Shown in pieces: positions 24,040-37,393 of a stretch of DNA of 64,000 nt; the first letter of the stretch is position 1; every line of letters starts with the position of its first letter. The notes under the pieces were generated by a model. That model was not told where the DNA came from. It did not search any database and saw nothing but the letters and a program-made list of their open reading frames with translations. The position numbers were made by a program, and so were the translations under genes. This DNA comes from Impatiens glandulifera (lineage: Eukaryota > Streptophyta > Magnoliopsida > Ericales > Balsaminaceae): positions 76,874,218 to 76,938,217 of the forward strand of contig NC_061862.1 of NCBI RefSeq assembly GCF_907164915.1, given 5' to 3'.

Positions 24040-25577
24040 GATGCTTAATTTTTAAAGTGTCTAGAATGTCGGGTCGAGAGTTGTGGTTAATTTAGATATA
24101 TATGTGAGAGTAAATGAATACTTGAGTCGGATTATGGTTGATCCGCCCATAAACTTAAAACGATTAAAAATGCTATAGGTATGGTTCAAACTTGCAATCT
24201 AACAAAAACAAGTAGAACTCTTTAACCAACTAAGCTAATAACACTTTATGTTTTAAATTCAACTCCAAATTAGATTAACGCGGGACATTTTATTAATATA
24301 AGTTCAACTTTTTAACTAATTAATATATATATATATAATGATGCATAATTTTTAAAGTGTCCGGATTGCCGGGTCGAGAGCTGTGGTTAATTTGGATATA
24401 TATGTGAAAGTAAATGAATACTTGAGTCAGATTTTGGGTTGACCCGCCCATAAACTTAAAACAATTAAAAATAAAATAAAAAATACTATAGGTATGCTTC
24501 GAACCTGCAACCTAACAAAATCTATATACATAATGATGCTTAATTTTTACAGTGTCCGGGTTGCCGGGTAGAGAGTTGTGGTTAATTTAGATATATATAT
24601 GAGAGTAAATGAATACTTGAGTCAGATTGTGGGTTGACACGCTCATAAACTTAAAATGATTAAAAATGTTATAGGTATGGTTCGAACATGCAATATAACA
24701 AAACAAGTAAACTATTTAACCAACTAAGCTAATAACACTTTATATTTTAAATTCAACACCAAATTTGATAAACGCGGGACATTTTATTAATACAAGTTCA
24801 ACTTTTTAACTAACTAATATATATATATATATAATGATACTTAATTTTTAAAGTGTCCGGATTGTCGGGTCGAGAGCTGTGGTTGATTTGGATATATATG
24901 TGAGAGTAATGGATATTTGGATCGGATTGTGAGTTAACCCGCCCATAAACATAAAACGATTAAAAATGCTATAGGTATGGTTTGAACTTGCAACTTAACA
25001 AAACAAGTATAACTCTTTAACCAACTAGGCTAATAACAATTTATATTTTAAATTTAACACCAAATTTGATGTTCGTGGGACATTTTATTAATATAAGTTC
25101 AAATTTTTAACTTATTAATATATATATATATAATGATGCTTAATTTTTAAAGTGTCTAAATTGCACGAGAGGTGTAGTTAATTTGGATATATATGTGAGA
25201 ATAAATAAATACTTGGGTCAGATTCTGGGTTGACCCACCCATAAACTTAAAACGATTAAAAATAAAATAAAAAATGCTATAGATTTGGTTCAAACTTGCA
25301 ACCTAACAAAATAAATACAACTTTTTAACCAACTAGGCTAATAACACTTTATATTTTAAATTCAACACTAAATTTGATAAACACGAGATATTTTATCAAT
25401 ATAAGTTTAACTTTTTAACTAACTAATCTATATATATATATATATATAATGATGCTTAATTTTTAAAGAGTCCGGATTGTCGGGTCGAGAGCTGAGAATA
25501 AATGGATACTTGAGTCGGATTGTGGGTTGACCCGCCCATAAACTTAAAACGATTAAAAATAAAATTAAAAATGCTAT
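23310..25577 (-). repeat. tandem array of nine tRNA-box-bearing units
   Basis: A unit recurs nine times in one orientation, with the landmark GATGCTTAATTTTTAAAGTG starting at about 23320, 23601, 23817, 24039, 24339, 24534, 24835, 25134 and 25451. Spacings fall into two classes, about 300 bp and about 195-220 bp. On the minus strand full units carry TTAGCTTAGTTGGTTAAAGA, a good polymerase III A box, and about 30-40 bases later GGTTCGAACC, a B box. Short units lack one of the boxes. Units are separated by TA microsatellites. Other shared text includes GGGTTGACCCGCCCATAAAC (plus strand). It looks like a SINE or tRNA-derived unit that became tandem. Confidence 0.8.
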
Positions 25578-26009
25578 CATATTTTTACCGTAATATTATT
25601 TCACGATTTTTTATATTATTTCTCGTTCAAATGTACAAGATACATGCTAGTTCTTCTTAAATTAGATCAGAGAATCTCATACTCATTCATGGAAGAAATG
25701 AAAATCACAAAATATGAAATTAAGTTAGTTTATTGTTTGTGAAAGCATTTAAAAAATTGGTCGTCAAATTAATTTTAGTTTATCTTTGTAACGAAGTTAA
25801 CATGACTATAAAGTTATCATTATACACTTTACTAGCTACTCCAAAAATAAACATGTAAAAAAAATTAAGTGTTCTAAGTGGTTTGTTTCATAATGAGATT
25901 AGTTTTTTACATTAATTAATAATTGAAATTTGTCAGAAATAATAGAGTTGGGGTGCCATTTACAGTTATTAACATGAACCAACCCAATAAATAATAGAGT
26001 TGGGCTTAG

Positions 26010-26053
<44 letters not shown>

Positions 26054-26814
26054 CATATCCATTACAAGATTTAAGATGGAACTTTTTATATTTTTTTTAT
26101 TAACTTGATTTGTAGGATTTATAGTGTTTTGTATTCTTACTCTCATTTACCTTTACTTCAAGATCCAACTTATTACTTAAGAATATTTTTTTTTGTTTAG
26201 TTTATGATTTTTTGATGGATTATAAATCAAATTATTATTATTATTATTATGGGCTGCTTTTTATGCTTCATTTGTTATATTTTAATTAATAATCTGGTGT
26301 AACTTTTTAGTCTTAGTTTGACAAAGAGATCTTGTAGATCATATGATCATATTAATAAATATTTTGTAGTGTGATTTTTAATGATTTTTTTCTGGATCAT
26401 ATCAACCTGAAATAATAGATTATTTTCTAGCGTGATTTTTAATGATTTCCCTAGATCATATCAACCTTAAATTAAAAAAAAAAAAAAAAAACCCAATTTG
26501 TTCCTGTCCTACACCAAAAAAAGGGAGGTGTCCCCAACATGGGTAACATTTTTCTCCATCTACCTATATTAGTAATAATAATAATACTATAATGTTGTAG
26601 GGAAATAAATATGTCACAATCAAATTTTATTAAATTTTACATGGAATATATATGTTGATGTTTGGGAATTTATTATTTTGCAAGAAAAAGTAGAGTGGTG
26701 AATATTTTTCTTTTTGTAAAATTACACGATAATACAAATATTTTATTAAATTAGAATAAAAACGATAAAATTAAATAACAAAACTCAATCTGTCAATGAT
26801 TATGGCTGTCACCA

Positions 26815-26819
26815 ATAAC

Positions 26820-26866
<47 letters not shown>
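26815..26866. repeat. AAT microsatellite
   Basis: About 16 AAT units in an almost perfect run. Confidence 0.95.
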
Positions 26867-26870
<4 letters not shown>

Positions 26871-27531
26871 AGTTAATTCAACTAATAGAGAAACTTATTA
26901 TTTTTTATTTGATTCAAAGTATATTAGTTAGTTAATTTATCTTATAAAAGGAATGAGATATATAAATATAATAGTGAGATTTAACCACAATTATAAATTT
27001 ATGGAAAACATCAATTTTCATAGTATATAATATATTGAATAATAATAATACCCACCTAACTTTGTACAACTTTATTTGGTTTCAAAAGTTCATCCCATGC
27101 CAGCCAGCACATTGATATGATGACAACATTGCACGCCCTTTAATTCTCTTACTCATTCATACCATTTGGTACATTTATATATATTAATAACTAAATAATT
27201 ATAAATTTTAGACGAAATTCAATTCAATTGACTAACCCTTTTTATAAAGAAAATTGTCCAAATCTTAAAAAAAATTAAAGTATAATAATTTTTTTGAAAA
27301 TTTGTTTATGTATAGATCATAAAGCTTGTTGTTGAGTTTTTACAAATTCTTATAGAGTTTTTAGAATAAATGTGTTATGTTATATTCATTTAACATATTC
27401 ATATATTTTTTTTCATTTAAAAATTTAATTTAATAAAATAAAATAAGAACATTTTTATATTTTAATTAATAAATTAAGTTATTTAATAGTTAAAATAGTA
27501 ACGATGGGATAATATATATTTTTTAAAACTA

Positions 27532-27775
27532 ACACACAAATTAAAACTAAGGATCAATTTGTTTTTTTTTTAAAACATTATACCACAACACTATTATTCT
27601 ATCAATAAATAAAATGAATTAAAATATCAAATTACATTGACTTTATCTTTATCTAACACACAAATTAAAACTAAGGATCAATTTGTTTTTTTAAAAACAT
27701 TATACCACAACACTATTATTCTATCAATAAAATGAATTAAAATATCAAATTACATTTACTTTATCTTTATTAAAT
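27532..27775. repeat. tandem duplication of about 117 bp
   Basis: The block starting ACACACAAATTAAAACTAAG and containing CATTATACCACAACACTATT is present twice in a row, with few differences. This suggests a recent duplication. Confidence 0.8.
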
Positions 27776-29112
27776 TTAAAATTTTAATATAAAATTATAT
27801 TTTAATAATTCATCTTACAAAAAATCCAAATAACTTACTCTTTAATTTGTTTGCTCAAACAATATAATTTTTTTAAATCAAACAAACTAAAAAAAAAAGT
27901 CTGTATGTGGCCAAGAAAAAAAAAGACCAAGAAATTAATGAGAGTGGATTACATGACAACCATGTCTAAGTTTGACTCAATTTAAATATTGAGATTATTT
28001 TATGTTTAAAGAGTTATTGAATTTATTTGAATAATTGATTATAAGGCTAGTTGGATAACATTTTATATTGAGAAAAGTCAAAATAAATTTATTATTATTT
28101 AGTACAAAATATTATAAGATGATTTACAATTTTATTTTTATTCACATCAAATTTATTTTTATCTAATTCAATCAATTTTTTTTAATAAATACAAATAAAA
28201 TTACTCACATTTTACTTTCTAAAATAAATCAATTTTAATAACTAAATATATTTATTATGATTTTGATTACCAAAACAAGGTCACTTAATTAATGAATAAT
28301 AAACTATATCATTATAATCTCTTGTTTTCCCAATATTATGAATTATAAATTTATAATATATAAACAATTGAATGTAGTTCAAAATTCAAATAACATATAA
28401 CCAAACAAACCTCCACATCATGGAATTTGATAATATTTAAATATTCTTAAATGCTAATAATTAAATAAAATATATCCAAAACAAAATCTTAGTTAGTCAA
28501 AAACGTGTGTAGAAGATTTGTCTGAAAAATAATAATTTTTATGGTGTTATTATAGGCACATTAATCAAGGTTAACTGGGATTTTATAATAATAATATTTC
28601 AGTAGCTAGTTCATGATATATATTCATAACCTCATCTAATATATTTCAATTTTTAATGTTTAAATTATCCCAAAATAACTTTTATCTTATATAAATCATG
28701 TATCAATATTCATTGTTAAAAAATATAGTTTTTTTTTTCATTAATAATCTAATCTATTATGATAGTTTAATTGAAAAGGGTATGTCTATGTGAATAATGT
28801 GATCAAATATTTATGTTTAATTTTTACTAAATACAACTTAAATTAAAATGAGAGATCATAATTATAAGTTTATATTAGCTTACTCGGTTAATAAATTTTA
28901 GTTAAAAAAATTAACTTTAAATAACATTCATAATTTTTGTAGCTATGGAGACAACAACAAAAAAAATCTTGAACATGTTTTGGTAGAATATATAAAAACA
29001 ATATATAATTTATGTGTTTTTTAAGAAAATATTGAGATATATAATATTATAAAGTTAAAAAGTAGAAAAAAAAAAGTTAATATATTATAAGTGGTAAACT
29101 AAATTATTAAAG

Positions 29113-29250
29113 AGATTTAGGTATTTTCAAAATTTATAAATATTTTCATTTTTTATAATTTCTAAAAGGTGGTTAGGTTATTAAAAGATTTAGGTCTTTT
29201 TAAATTTTATAAATATTTTCATTTTTTATAATTTCTAAAAGGTGGTTAGG
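29113..29250. repeat. tandem duplication of about 70 bp
   Basis: The block containing TTTATAAATATTTTCATTTT and TTTCTAAAAGGTGGTTAGG occurs twice in succession. Confidence 0.8.
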
Positions 29251-29931
29251 TGTCTATCCAAGGGATGGTTTAGATTCACTCTTGATTTAACTATTTGTAT
29301 CAATATGTATAAAGTTAGTTGTTTCTAAAATTAATTTATTTGAAATTTTTTATTTTAGAAACAATTAAATAAATTTATATGTTTTAACTTATATATTAAA
29401 AGTTTCAAATTTAACTGTCCCTAAGAACCTTCTAAATAAAGTTGTTATGCAGTATAATTCTTATTAATTATCCCCAATAATTAAAATTAGGTGACACCAA
29501 AGCAAAAATAATTAATTATATGATTCATTATATGTAAATAAAACCATTATATATATATATTTAATTTTTTAATTATTTTTAATTTAATTCAATATCTTTA
29601 TTTAATTATTAAAACTAAATAAAATTTATATTTATTAATTCGTTTTATTCCTAATTTCTTTTTTAATTTTTTAATTTACCACAACTTTCTTTTAAGCCCC
29701 AACTGAATTTTTAAATATATATATATAATAGTTTTGAAACTTGAAATGAAGTACAAAATTGATTGATGTGTGGTCTAAAATAATTGAAAATTTATCTTCT
29801 CACCTCCACAAGCATCCCATGTGAGACTAGCTAATAACCAAAATATTTCAAGTTAGGTCAACCACTACCGATTAGTTGGCACCATTGCCTTCTTTTTACT
29901 TTTTATTTTTATTTTTATTATACTAAAACTT

Positions 29932-30195
29932 GGCCTTGTTCGGTTTGGATTTTTTGAAAACTCATCTCAAATCAATTTTCTAATCAATCACTTTTAAACA
30001 ATCACATCACTCATTTCATTAACTAAAATACTAAAATACCTTCTATTTTAAATTATTATTTTTTATTTTATTCATATATATTAATACCCTTTAAGTCTTT
30101 TTACCAAAAATAATCATCACCTACTCAAAATCATCACCAATCATTACTTTTTTCCCTCTCTAGGTTTTTTCAAAAACCCCAATCCGAACAAGGCC
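29932..30195. mobile_element. 264-bp MITE with GGCCTTGTTCGG termini
   Basis: The left end GGCCTTGTTCGGTTTGGATT matches the inverted right end GGCCTTGTTCGGATTGGGGT over about 28 bp with a few mismatches. GGCCTTGTTCGG ends are characteristic of a widespread plant MITE family. The flanks are CTT on the left and TTA on the right, so the target duplication is not clean. There is no coding capacity. Assignment to PIF/Harbinger is tentative. Confidence 0.75.
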
Positions 30196-31430
30196 TTATA
30201 TAAAAATATTATCCCAAATTCATTACACTGAGGAAAAAGAAAAATTGATTTGTCATTAGCTTTTAATAGAATTTAGATTTGCAGCTTAACAACTTAAATA
30301 ATGTTAGATTGATAATGATTTTGAATAAGTAGATTTTTTATTTTTATATTTTAGATAAAAGACTTTAAAAAATGTATTAATATATAACTATAAAATATTT
30401 TTTAAAAAATAAATATATTTTAATTAATAAATTAAATGATATGATTAAAAAATAATGTTTTTATTATGGTTGGATTTAAAAAAAAAATTAATAGTTAATA
30501 TTGATTAAGTAATACAACCTTTATAAAATTGGTTAATATAATTTAATAACAAAATTGATATAAAGTAACAATAGGTTGTTATGGAGTATTTACAACTGTC
30601 CCAAAACTGTTTTATTTTATTTTGAGAATACTAACATTTATTAATTTATTATCAGATTTTTTAAATTAGTGTTGAATTATTTAATAAATTAAACATAATT
30701 TCACTTCATTTCTCATTAATCGCATAATTCAATTTATTAATCAAAATATTATAAAATAATACAACTGTCCTATTTTTTTAATTTCAAAAAATACTAAAAT
30801 ATTTTTTATTTATAATTATTATATATTAAAACATATCTTAAGTTTTTTATTTTATTTTTATAAAATTTCCAACCAGTCATAAATAAATAAATTCTTATTC
30901 CTTATGTGGAAGATTAGTTTGGACTAGCAACTCAACTACCAGCATTTTATTAAATTTTTTTACCTATTAAAAAGTTATATATATATATATAAATAATACA
31001 AAATAACATATAAAAAATAAAATAAAATATTTAATAATGAACTATTTACAAATATATTTTTTTTTAATGAAAAATTCTACAATCATCGTTTTAAAATTAT
31101 AAATTTAACTGTTATATATATATATATATATATGAGTATGGTGGCCGTTAAGAGAGGTTGTTTGGTTTGAATATTTTTTTTAGGTCAAATTTGGTTTGGA
31201 AGACCAGCGGATATATTTTTAATAGAAAAAAAAAATTTATTTTGTTAAATTACGTAGTTATTTTAAAGACACGTAGATTAAAATAACAATATCTATAAAA
31301 TCAATTTAATCTCAAAAAATAAAAACAGATTCTAGTCAAATTGATTAGATTCTCAACTGGAGGTAAATTCCAAACAAGGTCCCCGGCGATAGAAGGAAAA
31401 ATCCAGCCGAGAAATATAGCGAGCGAAAAC
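30196..31430. other. AT-rich intergenic DNA upstream of the ELMO gene
   Basis: No gene or element ends are recognised. TA microsatellites lie near 30978 and 31115. Confidence 0.5.
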
Positions 31431-31820
31431 TCGGCAAGAGAGAGAGAGAAAGAGAGAGCGCATGTAGTCGTTCTTGCGTGATACGGCAGTCTGAAAAACT
31501 ATTACATTGATCGTACGTGCCTTCCTGTGCACTGATAGCTCCAGATCGACGAGCTCAATACATTGCTTTTTCACTATTTTCTTGTTTTCTTGACGAATCA
31601 TCCATCAATCTTCTTCGTATCATAGATGTAAGTCAGTTATTAGTCCAGTTTGATCACTTTTGTTGCTCTTCTATGCATTTCCTTCTTTGTGCTGTTGTTT
31701 TTATAGTTTCATTTGCCAAATTTGACGCTATTCGGTTGATGTTCGCTTGTTTCAGTTTATTTTTGAAGAAATGATGGTGAATTCATTTGTTTTGAGGATT
31801 AGTCTTTCTTGAAGGTGGAT
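31431..31820 (+). promoter_or_regulatory. probable 5' leader of the ELMO gene with a leader intron
   Basis: A GA-repeat (31436-31460) precedes a GC-richer leader. A donor-like GATGTAAGT near 31625 suggests a non-coding first exon and an intron before the exon that holds the ATG at 31821. This is inferred from composition and splice-like sites only. Confidence 0.4.
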
Positions 31821-34692
31821 ATGGACGATCGAGGAGGTTCGTTTGTTGCAGTGAGAAGACTATCGCAAGGTCTTGATCGAGGCAACGCTTTTCATCCTAC
31901 TTCTGGTACGTTCAAGTACCGATTAGTATTTTGACTACATTTTATATGCATCTGTACTCCTCTCTTTCTCTTTCTCTCTCCGTACCTTTCAAATGTTTCC
32001 ATATCCTGTTCGCTCCCTCGCTGCTTCTGTTTCTCCCAGGACTAATTTGTAGAAGGTCGGATCTATAGACCGAGATTAGGTCATATTGATATAAGACTGA
32101 TGCCTACTTGCGTTGATATTTGTGGTGAGTGCATATTCGTAGTTTCCGATCTATCCTTGAATTTCTGTTAACGATGATGCGATTACTATGTACTCAAGAT
32201 TTTGAGGTAAAGCTACATACCAGCATTGGAGTGATTCTGTTTTGGATAAGACATCGACTATTTGGTTATAACAGTTCTTGAAGGATTTTTATTGTTTGTT
32301 TAAGATGGATCTGCTGATATACTAGATCTTATATCATAATTGGAAATGTAAACCGCTATTTTCACCTGACATGGTTCTAATCTGTTTCAGCTGAGGTGGT
32401 AGCAGGATCTGCAGCTTGGCTTGGTAAAGGCCTTTCTTGTGTTTGTGCTCAACGCAGAGAAAGTGATGTACGCCTGTCATTTGATTTGACTCCATCACAG
32501 GTGATATTCCAGGGAACTTGCTTGTTCATCAGTTCTATTGTTGTTGGCTAAATGAAAGAAATGAGATGATATCTGTGTATTTTTACTCTTCATAGGAAGA
32601 ATGCTTGCAAAGGCTACAGAATCGAATAGATGTTGCATATGATAGCTCAATGTCTGAACACCAGGTAACTTTCATGATCAAGACTGGTTATATTTTCAAA
32701 CAAAACGAGATAATTTGGAATTGTATCTTTCAAGATTTGTGTTCATTTAACCCTAATAACCCCGAAGAACCCCAAAAATTGGATTTGTTTATAAAGAAAT
32801 CTACATCAAACAATCTCTTGGAGAAAGCAGTTTATCATGTTACTTTGAATTGAAATAGGTAGTGTAAGGTTATCACTCTGTTTCGGGTGATGTACAGGAT
32901 GCTTTGAAGGCTTTGTGGAAAGCTTCTTTTCCAGAGGAAGAACTAGTTGGACTGATATCTGAACAGTGGAAGGAAATGGGCTGGCAGGGAAAAGATCCAT
33001 CAACAGACTTTAGGTAAGTTAGCCACATCTTATATACCATTTTTGTACTGGATCAGTTTGAACATGTGAATTATTTCTCCTTTTTTTCAGGGGTGGTGGT
33101 TTCATATCACTAGAGAATTTGCTGTACTTCGCAAGAAAATTTCCGGTATACCCTTTCTTGTATTGCTGTTTTTTTTATTCCCCTTTTTCTGGCACTCTGA
33201 ACTATATGAATTCAATCATCTTCATCTGTCTTTGGTTTTTTCCATTTCTTGATTATAAACTATAATTTATGATTAAAAAGTGGATTATTTAGGTTAAATT
33301 CTTAGGTATTTGGCATTTTAGGGGTAAGAGTAGACATCTTTAAGTGCAATTCTTAGCATAAGGAACCAAAAAAACATACATTATAGCACTACAATTCTGC
33401 TTGAAAGCATAATGAAGGGGGAAAAATGAAGTTAGTTTCTAGACAGATTGGGATGATTCATTTGGCATGTCTATGAAGTTATATGAGATTTTTTTGTTCA
33501 ATGGACAAAGTTAGATTTCTCGTTATGTTTGGGAGCACTTTTGTTACTTAATCTGTTCCGAATCCTGATCTTGCAGAGAAATCAACAACTAATTTTAGAA
33601 TCTGTAAGACTAAAGTTCTGATGATTCAATTTCTGATGTGATTCTATCACTTATTTCTTATATGACCTCAACTTCTCTATGAAAATTAAAAAGTATTATT
33701 TACATAACCTTGTAAAAGAGGGGAAAACAATCAAAGCATCAATATTCAAATCATATTTTAAGATCGTAAAATTTTTCATGTAGGAAGTTTTCCAGGATCT
33801 TCTTCACAAGCGGGAAGGTGATCGAGCCTTGTGGGAATATCCATTTGCTGTTGCTGGTGTAAATATCACTTTTATGCTCATTCAGATGCTCGATCTTGAA
33901 GCAGGTTTATTTGTTATTAAAAGTTTTTCTTCATCATTCATGAAATTATTCTTTCCTTTGTTCTCTACTTTCTTCTATGTACATGTTTCATTGAACAATT
34001 AAAATTTGTTTTCTCATAAGTTATAACAGAAGGTTGATTACATTCTCTAATTATTATTATTGTTGTTAATTTTTTGCAGTGAAACCGCGAACATTGGTGG
34101 GTGCAACCTTCTTGAAGCTTCTTGTTGGTATGGCTAACTAACTATTGTTAAAATATTCTCCATCTTTCTTGGTTTTGAAGCTTGTTTGTTACTGTGTGCT
34201 CATTTGGATTTTTTTTTTCCATAAAAAAAAAAAAGTCGACATCCCATCACCAATCAAATCATCACTAAAAACACCAAATTTAACCCAAATAATCCACTAT
34301 TTTATGGGGGCTCTTACTGATTATGTTATCTGGTTTATGCACAGAAAATGAATCAGCCTTTGACCTTCTGTTCTCCATTACGTTCAAGCTGATGGATCAC
34401 CAATGGCTTTCAATGCGTGCTTCTTATATGGACTTTAATGTATGCACATGTTTGTAATGTTTTTTTACATTGAAAGAATCTCTATTTGGAAACACTTTTA
34501 TTCATATGACATAGAAACCAACAATTATTTGTGCCTATTTGTGAGGTCTGTATGATTATCTTGCAGGCGGTAATGAAGGCTACCCGTCGTCAACTGGAAA
34601 GGGAGATATTGCAAGAAGACGTAACTAGGGTTGAAGATTTGCCTTCATATAGCCTTCTGGTCGGACAACAACCCTCTAATTGTAAGATTTAG
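31821..34692 (+). CDS. ELMO/CED-12 domain protein
   Basis: Nine coding exons join in phase: 31821-31905, 32391-32500, 32596-32664, 32898-33013, 33091-33145, 33784-33904, 34080-34127, 34345-34439 and 34567-34692. The product is 274 aa, typical for small plant ELMO-domain proteins. The N-terminus MDDRGGSFVAVRRLSQGLDR is followed by a Cys-containing WLGKGLSCVCAQRR. The ELMO domain spans about residues 75-245 with QWKEMGWQGKDPSTDFRGGG, ISLENLLYFARKFP, and NITFMLIQMLDLEA. In animals ELMO domains act in Rac activation or as Arf-family GAPs (ELMOD); the plant role is not well defined. All introns are GT/AG. A short tail after the last conserved helix ends in CKI. No defects are visible. Confidence 0.93.
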
Positions 34693-36129
34693 TGACTCTC
34701 AACTGCTGCTATCTTCTCTGTTTACTATATTTTGTTCTACATTTTGCCATGAAGATTGTTAGATTTGGCTATTTGAATTTGAATCCTCCCAAGAGAAGAG
34801 AAAATGAGAGGTAATTCTTCTGACATGCTCTAACTCTGTGTTTCTTAGATGTGTAATTTGAACCCTTGTAAGAGTGAGATGTTTAATGATCTACTTTCAT
34901 GTCAAATTGTAAAAAAAATATTGTTACCTTCACTAGTGGTAAGTTCAAACTCTGGATTCAATCAAACTGAAAATTAGTTGCCCCAAGAAAAAGTTACAAT
35001 ATTTAAATTTTATGTATTAATTTGTTAAATAATTACTTGGAAAGAATATTTGATTTGAATCATTTACAAATTATTCACAATATTGGCCTACATTTAAATA
35101 TCTTAAAATTTAAAAATCATACCATTTTTTATGTTTTCTAAAGTGGAAAAATGAATAAACCAATCAATAACATGAAAATACATTATTACTTTTAAAGATG
35201 TACTTATTCTTGGATTTTGTTTTAAAATTGAGAATGGAACCAACATTAACATCTGGAATTATTGTTTAACATTTATCTTCTAGATAAGAGAATCAAATTA
35301 TTATCCAAATTAAAGTTGAAGGAAAATGTGAAATACCTTTAAGCTTCAACGAGGTGACTTGAGAGATCGAATGATAATCATATTATATAGTTGGTGTGTC
35401 ATAATAGATTAAATGTACAAATAGTCATCTAAATCAACAAATTCATATTAGAAAAAAAAAAATTCCAGCATTACTAGTGTCAAAATTATATATACTTTTT
35501 TAAAAAGAGTTTGAAAATTTTCTAAAAAATAAAAAAAATATTATGAGTCAATTGTTTACATTTAATTATTGATTTATCTTTCATAATAAATAAATAATAT
35601 AAAAATAATATTTAAAATTAATCTAAAAAAAAGTATTCCATCATTTAAAATGATAATAATATTTGTACATCTTATAAAGAATTTTAAACAAATCACACGT
35701 TTATCTAAAACATGGCAGAAGTCCTCATTAATTATGTGCATAAGAATGTTTTTATTTTATTTTAAGAGTCCTAAAATAAATCTCACATTTACTTGTTGAC
35801 ATCTTTATTATAAACTGTCGTGCAACCAATGACCTTACAAAAACTTGTATCAATAAGGAGTGAGTTAATTCCGAGTTTTGGAATGCTTAGTCCCAAGTAG
35901 AAAAATGTGATTTTTCTTTGTTGCCTTAAGTCTAGTTTAAAAGGTTGATAAAAAAAAATTAATTTGGATGAAATTTGAACCATAATCAAACAAAATATCT
36001 CAATTTTTATGTGTTTAAAATAATAATATTATAAATGTCTATCTTCTAGTTTTAGTAAATGAGTTGCCCCGTGGAGTGGGCTGCCCTAGCCTGAGGGCTT
36101 GCTGAGATTAATCAAGGGTCGGACCTGAT
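34693..36129. other. intergenic DNA downstream of the ELMO gene
   Basis: Probable 3' UTR up to about 34900, then AT-rich sequence. A 66-codon ORF on the minus strand at 35789-35989 has a varied amino-acid composition but matches no family I know. I do not call it a gene. Confidence 0.5.
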
Positions 36130-36502
36130 TAAGGGTGGTAATTCAGGTCGAGTTCAGATTGACAGGTTCGGATTGACAAGTTAGTGGGTTGAGCAATACT
36201 AACTTGAATATGACATTATATTAATTCGGGTCAAAATCTCTAACCTGAACCTAACTTATTTATTTGTATTTGACTCAAACTCGACCTAACATTGATGTGA
36301 CTCAATTTGAACCCAACACGATTTAATCTGATATAATTAATATTACATTTCTCTATTTCAGATTAAAATGACACCAATATAAAACAAAAATAAAGCTAAA
36401 TCAATAATCCATTTATAAAAAACCATACAAAAAATGATTAAGTGAGTAAGAAAGGGTAAGTAAATACAAAACTTGAATTATTAATTAGGTTAAACATGTC
36501 GG
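36130..36502. mobile_element. truncated hAT-like MITE
   Basis: It begins TAAGGGTGGTAATTCAGGTC, like the hAT-like MITEs at 3840 and 37394, and shares their GGGTCAAAATCTCTAACCTG and ATGATTAAGTGAGTAAG-type interior. The similarity stops at AAACATGTCG near 36502, where CACTA-like subterminal sequence begins. No right terminus or target duplication is present. Confidence 0.5.
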
Positions 36503-36830
36503 TAGAAGATACTTTTACTATGGAATTGACGACGAATATTTCGACGATGTTTATGACGTATATTTTCATTGGAAATTTTCCATTGTTTTTGTTACGGAAT
36601 TTACGATAATATTTTTGACGAATTATTTCATTGAAAATTTTCCGTAGGAATATATGTCGGAAAATTTGTAATGTTTTCGTAAAAATATCCGTCGAAAGGT
36701 TTTTGATGTTTTAGGAATATCTGTCAGAAATAAGAATATTCATTAGAATGTTTCTCATGTTTTCATAGAAATATTCATCAGAAAATTCTTGTTTTCCATA
36801 GAAATATTTGTAAGAAATTAATATATTTAT
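36503..36830. repeat. CACTA-type subterminal repeats, left side
   Basis: Repeated, variably inverted short motifs (GACGAATATTTC, AATTTTCCGTAGGAATAT, ATATCCGTCGAAA) crowd this segment. Such arrays are the binding sites of the TNPA-type protein in CACTA elements. The same motif style recurs at 59120-59525. Confidence 0.5.
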
Positions 36831-37393
36831 TTTAAATTTTATTTCTCCTAATTATTTCTTATAATACATTACATATTTTAAAATTTTAATGATATTATTT
36901 AAAACAAATAAATAACTATTTTTAAAAGTATTAAGTCAAAAATAATATTCACTTAGAAACAAAATACAAAATGTATCACTCAATAGTTACTAACATAAAA
37001 CATTAACAAAATGTATCGCTTAGTATTTTCTAACTATTAGAATAAGACAAAACTGTACTGTAGCAAATCAGTTAGCAGGAATCATCAGTAACAAAAAAGA
37101 AAAATAAATGACTAAGTTACTAGTTCATATACCTCACATAAATTGGATTGGTGGTAAGGAGTTCACTAGCAAACATATAAATTCACCTTTTTAAGTACCC
37201 CTCCCATTTCCATCTTCTAAGAATGAACAACTAGGGGCTAATTTCCTGCATCACCAATAACAAAAGAGACGATAATGTCATATGATACACCTGAAAACAG
37301 TTGTAAACATGTCAAAAGACCAAACTATCAGCACTCGTTAACTTAATAGAGATGCAAATCGCTGCTAATATGATTTCTTCCATGCATAAACAT

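Larger units (their letters stand above)
25578..29931. other. AT-rich intergenic DNA with small repeats
   Basis: No gene is recognised. It contains a TA run (26018-26050), an AAT run (26815-26866), a duplicated block of about 117 bp at 27532-27775 and a duplicated block of about 70 bp at 29113-29250. I see no retroelement coding sequence. Confidence 0.5.

Noticed and set aside
31353..31774. Opposed 82- and 85-codon ORFs near the ELMO gene
   Set aside because: They fall in the probable leader and its intron; composition and splice-like sites favour non-coding leader sequence.
35789..35989. 66-codon minus-strand ORF with varied composition
   Set aside because: No recognised family, no neighbouring exons and an isolated short frame.
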